Shown: positions 38,508 through 51,365 of the stretch, one piece after another
Position numbering within the stretch: position 1 is the stretch's first letter
How the letters are laid out: each line of letters opens with the position of its first letter
DNA from: Anarhynchus alexandrinus
Taxonomy: Eukaryota; Chordata; Aves; Charadriiformes; Charadriidae
DNA length: 64,000 nucleotides
Assembly (NCBI GenBank): GCA_008711295.1
Contig: VUYV01000020.1
Span: 373,558 to 437,557 of the forward strand
Direction of reading: 5' to 3'
Made by a program: the position numbers and the translations under genes
The notes under the pieces: generated by a model
Told to the model about the DNA's origin: nothing
The model's input: only the letters and a program-made list of their open reading frames with translations
Databases searched by the model: none

Positions 38508-38796
38508 CTAACTGTGCACCACCATGCCAAAATGGAGGGATGTGCCTGCGACCTCAGCTTTGTGTGTGTAAACCAGGAACAAAAGGTAATTCCTGTGAGG
38601 ATACAGTCACGCAAGACACATCTTCCACTGGAGGCCGTAGCCCTGTGGTTCCCCCGTGGCCCATACCCCAGCAGGCTGCCCAGCAGACCTTCTCTCAGAA
38701 GGTGCAGGTTCCACCGAAGGTTGGCCCTATGACTCAGATGGCATTCACCATCAAGCAGAAGCCTCCTGTTGGGTTACCTCAGCAAATGCAACCACA
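38508..38796 (+). CDS. LTBP1: LTBP1 coding exon 3 (first EGF-like domain)
   Basis: This 289-base exon completes codon 188 (Pro), encodes residues 189-283, and ends with two bases of codon 284 (CA, probably Gln). Residues 190-217 carry six cysteines spaced C-x3-C-x5-C-x5-C-x-C-x8-C, the first EGF-like repeat of LTBP1, with the core CQNGGMCLRPQLCVCKPGTK. It lacks a calcium-binding D-x-D/N-E motif, as expected for this repeat. The remainder is a Pro/Gln-rich linker (VPPWPIPQQAAQQTF, KQKPPVGLPQQMQP) that aligns with remembered human linker sequence, though less tightly. The acceptor is TTCTTAG|CT and the donor CCACA|GTAAGT. Translation continues in exons beyond the window. Confidence 0.95.
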
Positions 38797-41700
38797 GTAA
38801 GTGTTTTCTTTGCTTTCAAAGTCCAGTATGTTAGATTTATAAAACATTGTTCTTTGCAAGTGTTTTCAAGTAATCACACTTGAAAACTTTTACAGATTTT
38901 TTTAAGAGTTTTTTTATTTTAACTGTAAAACTTCAGTGGATTTTTAAACTTCTATTACTTAGAAGCCAGATCTCACCTGAACAGAATATCGCATAATATC
39001 TGTCAACTTTATTTTCCTTAGAATGACAATGCTGCACTAATTTTAGAGGAGTTATTCTTAATTTACACCAGTGACTTTTTGAGTTTAGCCTAGAACAGAG
39101 TCTGGCATGGAATTTCAACACCTTGCATAACTGAGGAGAGTAAGATCTGGTGCTTGTGTTGTGTTCTGGTTTTTCTTCCATTTACAATATTTTTTCTTTT
39201 TTAAAATAAGTCGTCTGCAATGGATACTTCTGCTTGCTTATGTTTGAGGTTCAGGATTGTATCTGCCTGTTATAGGTAGCAAGGGAAACACCCCTCTTGT
39301 TGGAGATTTTTTTTTTCTCTGCCTCTTCAGTGGCTGGTGACTTAGCCAGACCTTGATATTACTTTCATTAGTTTAAATACTTCAAGTGAGTCTGAAATTT
39401 CTCTAACTATAATGTTGTTTTTATTAATGTCTGACCTTAACGTGTTTCAGGTCTGCATTTGACATGGGGGGAGGATGGTGCACAGGAGGGTGGCAATCAA
39501 GTTGAATGTGAACAGTTTTAGGTGTCTGCAGCAACTACTGTCCTTCCAGTTTCAGGTGAAGTCAGTGACAAAAAGTGTTTCTGTCCTGTAATGGGTGTTG
39601 CTTTTGGATAGCTGTAAGCAGGGTGCAGTCTGTCTTGCTTCTAGCCTCCAGAGTAAGATAATCAGGACTGGAAAATAAACTGTGTTTTCCCATGCCCAAA
39701 ACTATAAAAATGAACCCAGAAGGGGTGGTGTGTGATTATAGAAGTCTGCACTTGAGTAGTTATGCTCCTGACAACAAAGTACATCCTGTCACCCCTCTGC
39801 AAAGTAGCATCTGAGAATAGAGATCACTGGCCACTGCAATGATGTTTGATGTTGCCTAGTAACCTCTTTATCAGGTTCTTTCCCCCTAAACCCTTCCAAT
39901 TCCTTTTGCTGTTGTTCCTAGTTCATCTAACTGTGGAGCCACAAGCAAAACTCTCATCAATGTCTTGTGTAATAGGAAGAGGAACTTAGAGTTCCCTTGG
40001 AGTTCTAAACCCTAAGCCAGTATGTTCTTTGAGAAAGGTAGAATGTGGGGCAGGGTGGGCTTTAGGAACAAATACCTCCATGGTCTTGAAGGACAGAGAA
40101 ATCGCTACCCAATTTTGATATTTTGTAGTACTCCGAGCCTAGTTTCGTTCCTATCAGTGAAGCAGTAAAATCAGCAGGCTTTTTTCTGCTCCTTCCCATC
40201 CAGACCAGCAGGACTGCTAATCCTTAGCACCTGCCGTCTCTGCTTGGCTCCACAAAGTGCAGAACAGCAAATCAGTACAAAGAGGCCAGACAATTCCTGT
40301 CTTATCAGTGCTGATTCCTGTAGAGTGTACTGTGTCTTTCTCTTTCTTTCTCCCTCCCTCCATACACAAGCACTCTCAAGGAATTCTTGTTGTGATAAAG
40401 ACCAGTTGTCCAATCTGGGTAGTAAAATATACTTTAAAAAAAAAAGGAAAAAAGAAAAGAATGCAGTTTGTTCTTGCCTGAAAAAAATCTTTTTCCAAGC
40501 ACTTTGAAACTGCTTAGAAGGCTGCCTCTGGAGAAGACTTATTTTCCGTTATTTCTGGAAAAGTAGAGGCCAGGGATAAAGGATTCCTCTTGTATGAAAA
40601 GAGAAGATGATAAACTGATATTCTTCTATGCTACTGTGATAGTTGCCAGGCTGTGATGCTCAAAGTGTTTCTAGACGGTACCTACAGCATGTCATGCTTC
40701 ACCAAAATCTCTGTTCCTGCTTGCATGACACAACATCCCAGATGTAGAGGAAATGACTTCAGACTAACAAAACCCATCATCTGTTATCTGATATCCAAAG
40801 TGTCTCTGCATGCTTCTGTAAGCAGCGTTAACCCAGATGAGCTTTGTTGTTCATGTGACCCTTCTCAACCTAAGGATTTTCTCCTAGATGTAAAGAGACC
40901 TTTTCAGGTAGATAGGACCTTTAGTCTTTGAGATCACATGGAGATATCTATTTCAGCCGACTTAGTAATAGAGTGGGAAAATGGAAAACTGAGTCTTTGG
41001 AGTCGTGAGAAAGCCAGCCTACAACCTTCGCAGGAGCCAGACATAGGAGCGGGAGATAGAGAGGAAATGGGCTGTTTAACAAACCAAAGCAGTTGTATAA
41101 AGTGCAGCAGAAGGTGGATGTTTAGATACAACTGTTGAAATGAGTGCTAGCACTAGTTCTTGTGTAGGTTGTTAGAACAATTTTACAGGGCTGAAAGATC
41201 CTTCTGAGGTCAGGTCTCTACCATTGGTGCAGATCAAATGGGCTAGTTCCTACTTCAGTTCCTCTTTGAATGTCTTATGGTCTCATATGTTGAGTGAGGG
41301 GCTGCCCAGATATTTTTGGAATGGCTTTTTTTCTGTTCCCACACCTAGAAACAGGGAAGGCTATGACAGGAGTGGAATCATCCATTGTCGGTGTGGTTGG
41401 TATGCTGATCCATATGCTGCTGCTATGCAAAGCTGTCAAGGACTGCTGAGAGTCAGGGCAGAACTCAACCTGGAACACCAAAATAAGCTCCTAGAGGAGG
41501 CTTGTCTCTACAGCGCTTCTGTTTTGCCATCCACTGTCATTTTTTTCTGTTCTTTATATGAATGCAACTTTTCCAATTTCAGTCATCAAGATGTATTCTT
41601 ACGTGCTTTCTTAAGATCATGGTGGCAATGATATTTAGGGAAGCAGGGAATTCATTTATTTCTTCCCAGAGATCTTTTTTTGAATAATACGGTGCTGAAC

Positions 41701-43207
41701 AGAAGGAAACCTGGAGAGAGATTAATTTCCTGGGCTATCCTGGATTTAGAACACAGGCACTTAGCACTAGCAAAGTCTGTCATAGCATCCATTTTCAGCC
41801 CAGGGCTATCAGGTACAAGGTCTCATCTTGGAAGAATGTTAGCTGAAGATGTAGATGGCTGTAATTGAAAACAAGTGGTGTCTCAGAAATGAAAATCTGC
41901 TTCTTATTGGAACCTGTTGGGAATTCTGATCTCAATAACAGACGTGCTTTGTGGTCCTGAATTCCTGTGATAGCTCTCCAGTAACTCCGGGTGTCCCTTT
42001 CACATCTAATTCTCTCACTTGCTGGCAACAGTATACCTCCAACAGCTTGATTTTCTGCATTTACCAGCTGTGGGAGCTGAAAATATTTTTTTTTCTTTTT
42101 AAAGGGAACTTTCTAGTACAGTTTTGGAAATGTTCACCAGAAGGAATACAGCATCAACCAGCTGGACCTCAATAATACACTGATGTGTCACAGCATTGCT
42201 CCTTCAGCCTCTTTTGGAGGCAGCTGTTGATGAAATTTGAAGGTTTGCTTTTGTGTTGGGCAAAGCAAAGCTCATCAAAGGACAGGTGGATGCACAGACT
42301 TTAGGTGACAGATTTGGACTTAGTAGTGTCTGCACCTAGAAATGTTTCCCAAGAGATCCCCTCCAAACCTGTATTCCTGGATCACTGGGTCTAGTCCCAT
42401 GCTATTACAGGCAGGCATTTCACCTGCTAATTTTAGTGAACCTATTAGCCTGTGTCTTAAAACTGTTCAAGGATGTAGTATTTTTTCCAATATTTCCTCA
42501 ATTTTTACTAATTTATGTGAGATTACTGTGAATTTAGATTGGAGAAAAAAGAAAAGTCTGAGAGAAGAATTGGGCATGCTGTTGTGACCCTACTAAAATC
42601 AGCAATGTAGGACACTTGTAGCTGAAAATGGAATATATTCGTTATGTAATCTATAATTGTAAGTTCTATATTTATATAGATATATAAAATAATCTGTAAA
42701 GATAGACTTTGTACAAACTCTTGGCTGAGGTTTACTGCAAAATTTAAGAGACTGCTCGTTTAGTTATTTCCTGTCTTGCATAGTAGTTCTTTTTTGTATC
42801 TTTGACTGTATGTAATTTATTTTTTAGAACATGTGGTTCTAAGATTGGTTTATGTGATGACTGACCAGGTGATGGTCTAAAAAAAGATTAGAGAAATGGT
42901 TTTTGAAGGTTAATAGCTAGTGTGAGAGTAAATATTTCTGGAGGACATCCATTTTCATCACTGTCATAAAGACTTTAGTACAAAAGATGTACAGAATAAG
43001 TGAAACTTCACTACTTTTTAGTTAGAAGAGCCCTGCACTCGAACTTAACTGTGGGATCTGTTTAAAAATACTTTATGGAAGCTCTGGGTAGAATATTGGA
43101 CTTCTGTCCAAAAAGACCTTGCCTTTTTTTTTTTAAAGGAAACTTTTTTTTTTAAAATAAAGTAAGGACTTTGGGATAGTGTTGGTGTTAAAAGCATAGG
43201 AAAAAAA

Positions 43208-44310
43208 TAGGTTGGGAGTAGAGGCAATCTGGTCCAACCCTTTGCTTAAAGCTGGATCACTTATAAGGGGTTGCTCAGGGCTTTGTGTGATTGACCTTTG
43301 AATGTTTTCAAGGCTGCAAGGTTGGAGATCTCACAGTATCTCTGGGCTCCTTTTGCAGTGTTTGACCACCATCAGGAAAAAAATATATTTCCTTATGTAG
43401 TTGAAATTTCCGTTGTTGCATATTGATTGTTACCCTTTACCCTTTGTCTTTTTGCTGTATGTCTCTAAGTCTGGCTCAGTCTTCTCTCTATATTCTCAAA
43501 AGGCAGTTGTAGATTGCAATATCATCCCCTTGAGCTGCCTTTTCTTAGAGCTTAACAAACTCACCTCCCTCAATCTCTCCCTATATGCTACGTGCTCCAG
43601 TACCTGACAGTCTTGGTGGCCCTCTGCTGGACTCGCTCCACTGTGTATCTTTCTTGATTTGGGGGGACCATAACTGGACACAGTACTCAAGATGCAATCT
43701 TGCAAGTGCCAGATAGAGGGCCCAATCATTCCCTTGACCTGCCTGGCTATGCTGCTACTAATGCAGCCCAATATATGATTGGCATTCTTCATGTGGGGGT
43801 ACACTGCTGACTCATGTTCAGCTCACCCACCTTTCATTCAGCCATTTCAGCACTAAACCTGCACTGTTGCACAAGAGTTGCTGTATCTAAGACACAGGAC
43901 TTTATGTTTGCCTTTGAACATCGTGAGCCCATTTCTCCAGCCTGTCAAAATCCCTCAGCCCTCCAGTACAAGAACCATTCCTCCAAATTGGAGTTGTCTG
44001 TATAATTGCCAAGACTGTATTTTCCCTTCTCTGGGTCATTAATAATGTTGTTGAACAATATTGGTTCCAGTATTGATCTCTAAGGAAAACAGATAGTTAT
44101 CCACTTGACCTCCTGTGAGTTGGATTTTGTATTACTGAATAACACCTATTCAGCCAGGCAGTTTTTGCACCCACTTTATAGTCCGGTTATCCATATTTCA
44201 CCAATTTCTAGATAAGGAGACAACTGTGTCAAACACCTTGCTAAAGTCCAGGTTAAAAAGATTCATCGTGCTCTTTTCATGCACTGAGCTAGTCATATCA
44301 TAGAAGTCAA
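43208..44310 (-). mobile_element. Old CR1 LINE with reverse-transcriptase remnants
   Basis: The minus strand shows scattered peptides of the C-terminal half of CR1 ORF2. One is ANHILGCISSSIARQVK (compare CR1 consensus NSILGCIRRSVASR). Another is LEHVAYRERLREVSLLSSKK (compare LEHLSYEERLRELGLFSLEK). At 44,030-44,070 the + strand reads ATTAATAATGTTGTTGAACAATATTGGTTCCAGT, the antisense of the LGPILFNIFINDL region. Frames shift and stops interrupt, so it is a dead copy. It is 5'-truncated, begins near the GGTCCAACCC tail motif at 43,230, and is much more diverged than the copies near 50-51 kb. Confidence 0.85.
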
Positions 44311-47300
44311 ACAAAACTCAAACAAACAAAAGAAACCAAAACCACCCCAACTTTAATCCAAGCTAAAATACATCTGTACCTTTACTTTCCAAAGGAAGAA
44401 AAGCAAAGTAAGAATAGGGTTTATTATTGATTTCGGGTATAGAAATATGCTTTAACAGTATTCTGTTTTTAGAAAAATCTAAGTGGTTTTTTTTAGTGTT
44501 GTAATGGTCAAACCATCACTGAACCGGGGACGTTTTCTTCTGTTCTTGATATAGTGAACTTAGAGAAAAGTCTTACTATGTTTGTAGATGTGTCTGTCTT
44601 TGGTCTTTGTATCAGAGATCTTGTTTAATATTTAAAATAAAATTAGCTGATTTGTATGTCTTGGGTATCAGTATAACTTTTGGTATTGTCTTAACAGTTC
44701 TAGTCTATATTGAGAATTCATTCTTAATAACCTTATTAAATAGATAACAAAGACACAAAGAACGCCTCTTCAGGGGATTTATTTAATCTTAGCATTTTGC
44801 TAGTGTAGCAGATAACTAGAAGGTTCAAGAATCTTCATTCAGAGAAGGAAGGCTGGCCTTTGTCTAAGGCAGATGTACGTTCAGGATTGAGCCTGTCTGA
44901 TTAATTACAAATGCCTCATTGATTTCTCATCTATGAATAGCCTGTTCTGCTCATGATTTAGGAACCCCAAGAGACATATATTTCATCTCTAAATTTATTT
45001 TCTTCAGTGCTAGAGTCTGAATACTTCACTAAGAAGCAGTTTCCACTATCTAAGCTCCATAAAACATGTATCCTTGTACTTTGATAAATTCCTCCCAGGA
45101 ATCCAAAACTATTGTTTTACACAACGTGTAATCAGTTGGTAATCTATCCACTACCAAGGAGGTTTATTGCTCATGCTATCTTATGTTGAAGTTTGGGTGT
45201 TAGTGTTCATCAGTATATGGTGAGAGACAGATAGTTGTGGGTTGTTTTTTTTTTTTGTATGACTGGATTGAAGATATGAGTGTAAATGGTGAAGAACGCT
45301 TGGCAGTTGGAGAAAGTGGGATCATCTTCTGATGTTACTGTTGGAATATTGATTGAGACTTTGTAACCAGCCATTAGTCTATTAGCAGGACTCTGCCATA
45401 AATCCTTGTCGATTTCCCTCTTTAGCAAATTTTTGCTGAAATATCTCAGGACGTTAGAGAGGTGCTGGAGGACCAGAAGGTGGACTGTTGGCTAGTTTGA
45501 AGTGTCTAGCATATAGTGTTGTATGTGAAGATAAATCTGCTAATGTGCTCAGAAGTTATGTAGGCAATTGAATCATGACTACTTGACTTTGAGTTAAGCA
45601 ACTTCCTACACTAAGCAAAGGACCTACTGTTATTCAGAAAGGACTCTTTGTATGTGGTATGTTAGGAGAATAAATACCTCCAGACTAATGGCTCACTGAA
45701 GCATTGTAATTATTGAAGAGAATTTCTCCCTGCTTGAAAATGAAAAGAAGCATCGTTTCTTCTGTTGAGACATGGAATTTCAAGGACAAAGGAAGTATTT
45801 GCAATAAACCAGTCCTTATTGCAGCCCTGTTTTGTTACTAATGCAATCTACAGCTTTAAAAATATCTCTTCCAGATGTGTGTACAGGAGAAAAAGTAATC
45901 TTTTCTGATAGGCTTTATCTATGGTAATATTTTTTAAGTACTCCGTATACAGAAAACTTATCATGCAGCTGAGGACAGACTTTATTAAAGCCCATAGCAC
46001 CACTAGAGGATATTAAAAGGAATTCTTTGTTTGGATGCTATGATAAATGATGTTTCAGGCTTGTCAAGGATTTTATCAGCAGTTTAAAATTGGTTTAAAG
46101 GAAAAGACTGCTTTTGGATATTCTGTGTGTTGGCTTTGTGCTTTTTGTTTTATTAAAAAGAATTGAAGATGCAATTCTAAGTTCTGTGCCAGGGGAACGA
46201 GTTTCAAAGGCAAGATAGTCTGTTAAAAGGAGCTAGATAATACTAGTACGTACTATTATGTCATTGGGCAGTAGGTGGCAAGCTTTGCTTTTCCTTCTAC
46301 TTAGGGTTTATTTTCATATTGCAGAATGCCAGAATTTTGAAAAGGGTGGTTTGAATTCACTGGAATATGTCATTTATTGGCAGCACACTTTTTTTTTGAA
46401 CCATCTCTTTTGTTCATTGTGTATAATTGTCTTTCTATTGAATGCTGAAGTGAAGCCCCTCTTCTTCAAATGACAGATGGACACAAATCAATACATGTGA
46501 GCTCTGTTGTATTCTCTTATGGCTTCAGTAGGCAGATTACTGATACACAAATTAAAAAAAAAATGAGTTGCAGTCACAGTCAATCCCAAATTATTTGGGA
46601 TTCTCCTGTTCAACTTCTATTGTGGAGCGCTGTACAGCTGGGGGGAAAGAGGCACAACACCCTCTTTTAACACAAGATATTTTGAAAATGCGACTTACAC
46701 TTCTAGCTCTGTAACTAATAACTGAACCGGAAAAATAACATAGTGTTTATTTTGCCTTTCTCCTGGTGTCATGTCCCATCCTGTGTCCCGGTCCATCTGT
46801 TCCTGGCCTCTCCCCTCATTCCCCCCATGAATTGCTAGTCTTGTATAGCTCTCCTCACAAACCCAGCCTGCTCTGCTAATGTGTAGGGTCAGACATGGGG
46901 ACAATAAAGCAGCAGCAAATTGACTAGCTAAAACTAAGGGTGTGTAGAGAGGGCAATGCTTGAGTGCTTGTCCTCAGGTACTTTCTGTTGTGGGTGAGTG
47001 TTAAAATACCCCTTCTCTGCTCAGACTTCTTGCCTAGAGCTAATCATCTGACATCTGATGAACTGCAGCCAGCTGTATGTATGTACAAAGGGTACAGGGG
47101 GCACAGCACTTCTCCTGTGCAGTTCCTCTCAGCTGTTGTCCAGCTTAGACATCCTCAGCTGTTCTCCAGAACACATTTTTACCTGTTAGCCAAGTTAATT
47201 CTGCATTGAGTTTCCTCATAGTGAGAGAGTCAGTTCTTCTTGCTTTGCTATTAAAGTTCTTAAAGTTTGTTCTGGATTAAAAAAATTACACCCCTCTCAT

Positions 47301-49494
47301 TCTCTCTCACTCTGTTCTGCACACGCTTGATAATAATTGTTCTGAGGAAGATCAGCTATCTTGGACCTTCTTGATTCCAAACTTAAACATATTAATATAG
47401 ACAGCTATTTAATTATGTCATCCTAGAAATTCAAAAACTGTAATTAACATATTTTTTTTCTTGCTATGGCAGGGCGTTCTGCACAGGCCTCTCCTTATGT
47501 AAATAGAGGCTGCATATGAGTTTATATTTTCACTGCTGAGGCTTTGTGTCCTCACACTATTCCTAATGAAGGTCAGAAGCATTTTGGGACTAGTAGGGTG
47601 GTTCTGAGCTGTCAGTTGAGGGCAAGGTTAACTTAATTGCTGCACCAGCACTAGGCATACATAAAGGATCTTTGGCATGAACTATTGGTAAGTTGAGACC
47701 AGTGTTTTGAGATTCTGATACTGCAGCTATTCTCACTTCTGTAGTCTTTGGCAGTGCTATTGATGTATGTGTGCTAGAACAAAAACTGGTTCAAAGGTAG
47801 TTACTCATCTCTTTGTGCTGCCAGGCACTGAGTCAGCCCTCAAGAACACCTCCATTCATCATTCTAGGGGAATGTAGTCATCGGGCGCAGGAGCTGAAGT
47901 CACTGTTTAGTTGAAATGGCTGGTCTCCCTCAGGACTGGGGTCATTTGTGTTGGCAGAGAACATGGAGATGACTTTTGGATGACAATGATATCAGTCTTA
48001 GTCCCGTTGTCCTTTTTGAACAGTGCTGGTGCACACTTCAGTGCTAGTCCATAAGCTAACAGATAATTTGTAGTTACCTCTCTTGCGTTGAGTATTCTTG
48101 CTGTTGATTGGTTTGTAACACAGCTGGGTCTAAAGACCATGGCCTTACTTAAGTGTGGTGTGAAAGGTAGGAAAACATTAATTTGTTACAAAATAGGCTA
48201 GTCATTTGATAGATTCTGTTAGTTCATCATGGTATGAGAAGCGGCAGATTGTTATGGCTGACTGGCTTGAGGGAAGCCTTTGCTGTTTTGGTGGACGAAG
48301 TCGTCTGTTGTTATGACTTGTTTGTAAGACCTTTTGGATACAAGCATTTGAGATTTTTACCACACCTATTTTGGCTGAAATCTTTGGGGCTGCAAGTATC
48401 CAGTTTACTCATGTTGAGAGTTCAGCAGAGACTTCTTTTGATGGACTGGAGCTAGATAGCATTTGGCCATGTTAAGTACTGTGCATATGCAGTGAATGCT
48501 CAGCAATATATTGACTGCTGTCCACCAGAAAAGCGGAGATATCTTGGAAAGAATTTTGAAAACATAAAGTATCACCATTGCACTACCATGTCAGACATTT
48601 GTGAGATTCAGCTGCAGTGTCCTACATATTGACGTCCCTGAGATGATGCAGCCTAGCTTTGCAGGAACATTTTGTTTTACCTGCACTTGAGCCATCATTT
48701 AGTGAAGTGAAGGTCTCACAAACAAACGTTACAGAATGTGCAGTGTTTTCATTAGTAACTTGGACAGGAAAAGGTTTCTCAGAAATAGAATCTCTTTTTC
48801 ATACAGAGACTTACTTTGATAGAGAGACTGCCTTAATTATAGGAAGCCAACTTGGATCTCAAGCCAGCCAGAGCTTATTTCAGACAGGAGGAGGAAGCTA
48901 ATCTGTGTGATGGCAATAGCCAGTTGGCTTATGGTTTTATGTGCCTATGTAACACCACTTGTCTGAGTAAACCTTTGGTGCAAGAAAAGGGTGGTCAATG
49001 TTGGAATAGTATCAAGGAAATTGTTCCCTGGCTATCGCGTTGTACAATTTCCACTACTAATCTCCTCTTTAGTGTGATGGAAGGATCAACCAAATATGTG
49101 TAGGAGAGTCCTCCACCCCCTCCCTTATCATTCAGCCATGACTCAGCTATGTTAGGAAGCCAACACAGACAACTTTCATTACAGGGAAGGGTAAAACAGC
49201 TGGGTCAAGAATCCAGTCAGTCTCCAAGAGCTCAGTTTAATTCATCTCTCCAGTCACTGTGCATGGATTGCAACAAACTGTACCAAACCCATGTTCCACA
49301 TCAATGGTAAAGCAAGTTAAACCCCATCCAATTTTATCTTTTGATGAAAATTACTATACTAAGTTACTATACTCTTGGGTTCTGTTGTGCCCAGAGTACT
49401 ACATAGTAGACAGGTAGAATCTCACTTAACTCTTAAATTTAGGTGAGAATTATCTGGTCTAATGACCTGTTGGTGTTGACTGACTGTTCTGTCA

Positions 49495-49700
49495 CAGAAA
49501 GATCCTGAGAATCCCTCACAGCGAAAGACATAGGAACCTTTTTAAGCTCCTTCATGATGAACACAGATGGGAAGAATTAATTGAGACTTTCTTCTCTGGC
49601 CTTTTCTTCTCCATGTGTTCCTTGAATATGTTGCTTAATTGGGTCTAAAGACTTTTGGACAGTTTTTCAGCTCATTAACTTTTTTTCAACTAGCTCCCAC
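49495..49700 (-). mobile_element. Possible ancient CR1/L3 internal fragment
   Basis: The + strand contains TGATGAACACAGATGGGAAGAA followed by a CTTCTCCATGTGTTCCTT block. This order resembles antisense CR1/L3 sequence between the endonuclease and RT regions, as I remember it. The similarity is weak and no open frame remains. It could be unrelated AT-rich intron sequence. Confidence 0.3.
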
Positions 49701-50287
49701 TTTATGTTAATTCCCAGTTTTGAAACTATGATCTGCTGTAGCGAATCTTTGACTTTTGTTCCCCCTTCAACTCTAAGTTTTGCTCACTTTTGCAGCATCT
49801 CTTCAGTGGTAACATTTGAATTGGATCCTGTATACAGGTTAGGCCAAACCAAGATTTTATTCTTTTGTGTTCCTGAAGAGCTGATCCATGGAGACGTTGT
49901 TAATCTCATCTAAAAATTCTGTTTTACTGTTGTGCTGTTGTTTGAGGGGAACTGATATTTTCTATTAGTATTGTTTCCTGTCTTTGTAGCTTCAGTGATA
50001 TGGTAGCTGTCACCATCTTAGGCAGCTAGTAATACAGTCCTAATGCTGTTTCCTCTACTTTGCATTGAAATGACAGTTCACAGAGATACTCTGTTAGTGA
50101 TTGATGTGGTTAATTTGCTGATCTAATTTGAGAGAAGTAGCATCACTCCTCCACCAGGTGGTCTACTTCACATCCAGGATATTCCATGGATCTTTCCCAA
50201 TTGTCCCATCAGTTTTCCTTTCCTAAGGTAGGAATGATTCCTTCCTAATAAGGCTGTATAAAGCTGGTTGTTCTTTCTCCATTGTAT

Positions 50288-50448
50288 CTCTTTAGCCTAG
50301 AGAAGAGAAGGCTGAGGGGAGACCTTATTACTGCTTACAAATATCTAAAGGGTGGGTTGAAGGAGGATGGAGCCAGACTCTTTTCAGTGGTTCCCAGTGA
50401 CAGGACGAGGGGCAATGGGCACAAGTTGGAACATAGGAAGTTCCGTTC
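50288..50448 (+). mobile_element. CR1 LINE fragment cut by assembly gap
   Basis: The forward frame reads [20 protein letters not shown], then [23 protein letters not shown] and KFR, which is the C-terminal part of the avian CR1 ORF2 protein with very few changes. The copy is relatively young. It runs directly into a run of N. The expected remaining C-terminus and 3' tail are absent on the other side of the gap, so they presumably lie in the missing bases. Confidence 0.9.
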
Positions 50449-50749
50449 NNNNNNNNNNNNNNNNNNNNNNNNNNNNNNNNNNNNNNNNNNNNNNNNNNNN
50501 NNNNNNNNNNNNNNNNNNNNNNNNNNNNNNNNNNNNNNNNNNNNNNNNNNNNNNNNNNNNNNNNNNNNNNNNNNNNNNNNNNNNNNNNNNNNNNNNNNNN
50601 NNNNNNNNNNNNNNNNNNNNNNNNNNNNNNNNNNNNNNNNNNNNNNNNNNNNNNNNNNNNNNNNNNNNNNNNNNNNNNNNNNNNNNNNNNNNNNNNNNNN
50701 NNNNNNNNNNNNNNNNNNNNNNNNNNNNNNNNNNNNNNNNNNNNNNNNN
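50449..50749. other. Assembly gap (301 N)
   Basis: These are unresolved bases that begin inside a CR1 copy. The gap is most simply explained by repeat confusion. The expected CR1 remainder (about 200-300 bases to the 3' end) is close to the stated gap length. Confidence 0.95.
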
Positions 50750-51068
50750 ACTTCTTTACTTGAGCTTCACTAAAAGTGTGACCACATCAGAGCTGTATAG
50801 CTGTATAGCTTCTTTCCCAGTCTCCAACTTAAAAATTCTCCTATAATATTTGTAAGTGCCATCAACCTAGTTCTGTTAAGCTTTAAATGGAGTTGTCTTC
50901 CATGGTTTTCTCTTTCCAGTTTCTGACAACTCTGAAGTCCCCTATGCTTATACCGTTTTCTGAGCCATGCATTGAAACTGTCAACCTCTCTGGCACCTTG
51001 TTTGTACAAACTGTTAGCAAAAAGTGTCAAGTTTAAGAGCATGAGACAAATGCTGTCATTTGGCACTT

Positions 51069-51365
51069 TCACAGAATCACAAAATAGTTTGGGTTGGTAG
51101 GGACCTGTAAAGATCACCTAGTCCAAAGCTCCTGCCATGGGCAGGGACATCTTTCACTAGACCAGGTTGCTCAAAGCCCTGTCCAATTTGACCTTGAACT
51201 CTTCCAGGGATGGGGCATCCACAACTTCTCTGGGCAACCTGTTCCAGTGTCTCACCACCCTCATTGTAAAAACTTCTTCCCTATGTTTAAAACCATTTCC
51301 AGTTAAAACCATTTCCAGTTTAAACCTTCCCAGTTTACAACCATTGTCCCTTGTCCTTTCAATAG
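51069..51365 (-). mobile_element. CR1 LINE 3' end, antisense to LTBP1
   Basis: The + strand starts with TCACAGAATCACAAAATAG and GGTTGGTAGGGACC, the reverse complement of the avian CR1 3' terminus. The minus-strand frame contains RVVRHWNRLPREVVDAPSLE, then EFK, the conserved C-terminal peptide of CR1 ORF2, and an open remnant of RTRDNG upstream. A short internal duplication of AAAACCATTTCCAGTT is present at about 51,289-51,320. The copy is 5'-truncated, as is usual for CR1. Confidence 0.93.

Noticed and set aside
46695..46960. Possible LTR end around CAATAAAGCAGCAGC
   Set aside because: It has a poly(A)-signal-like motif, but no TG...CA ends, target duplication or paired sequence could be found.
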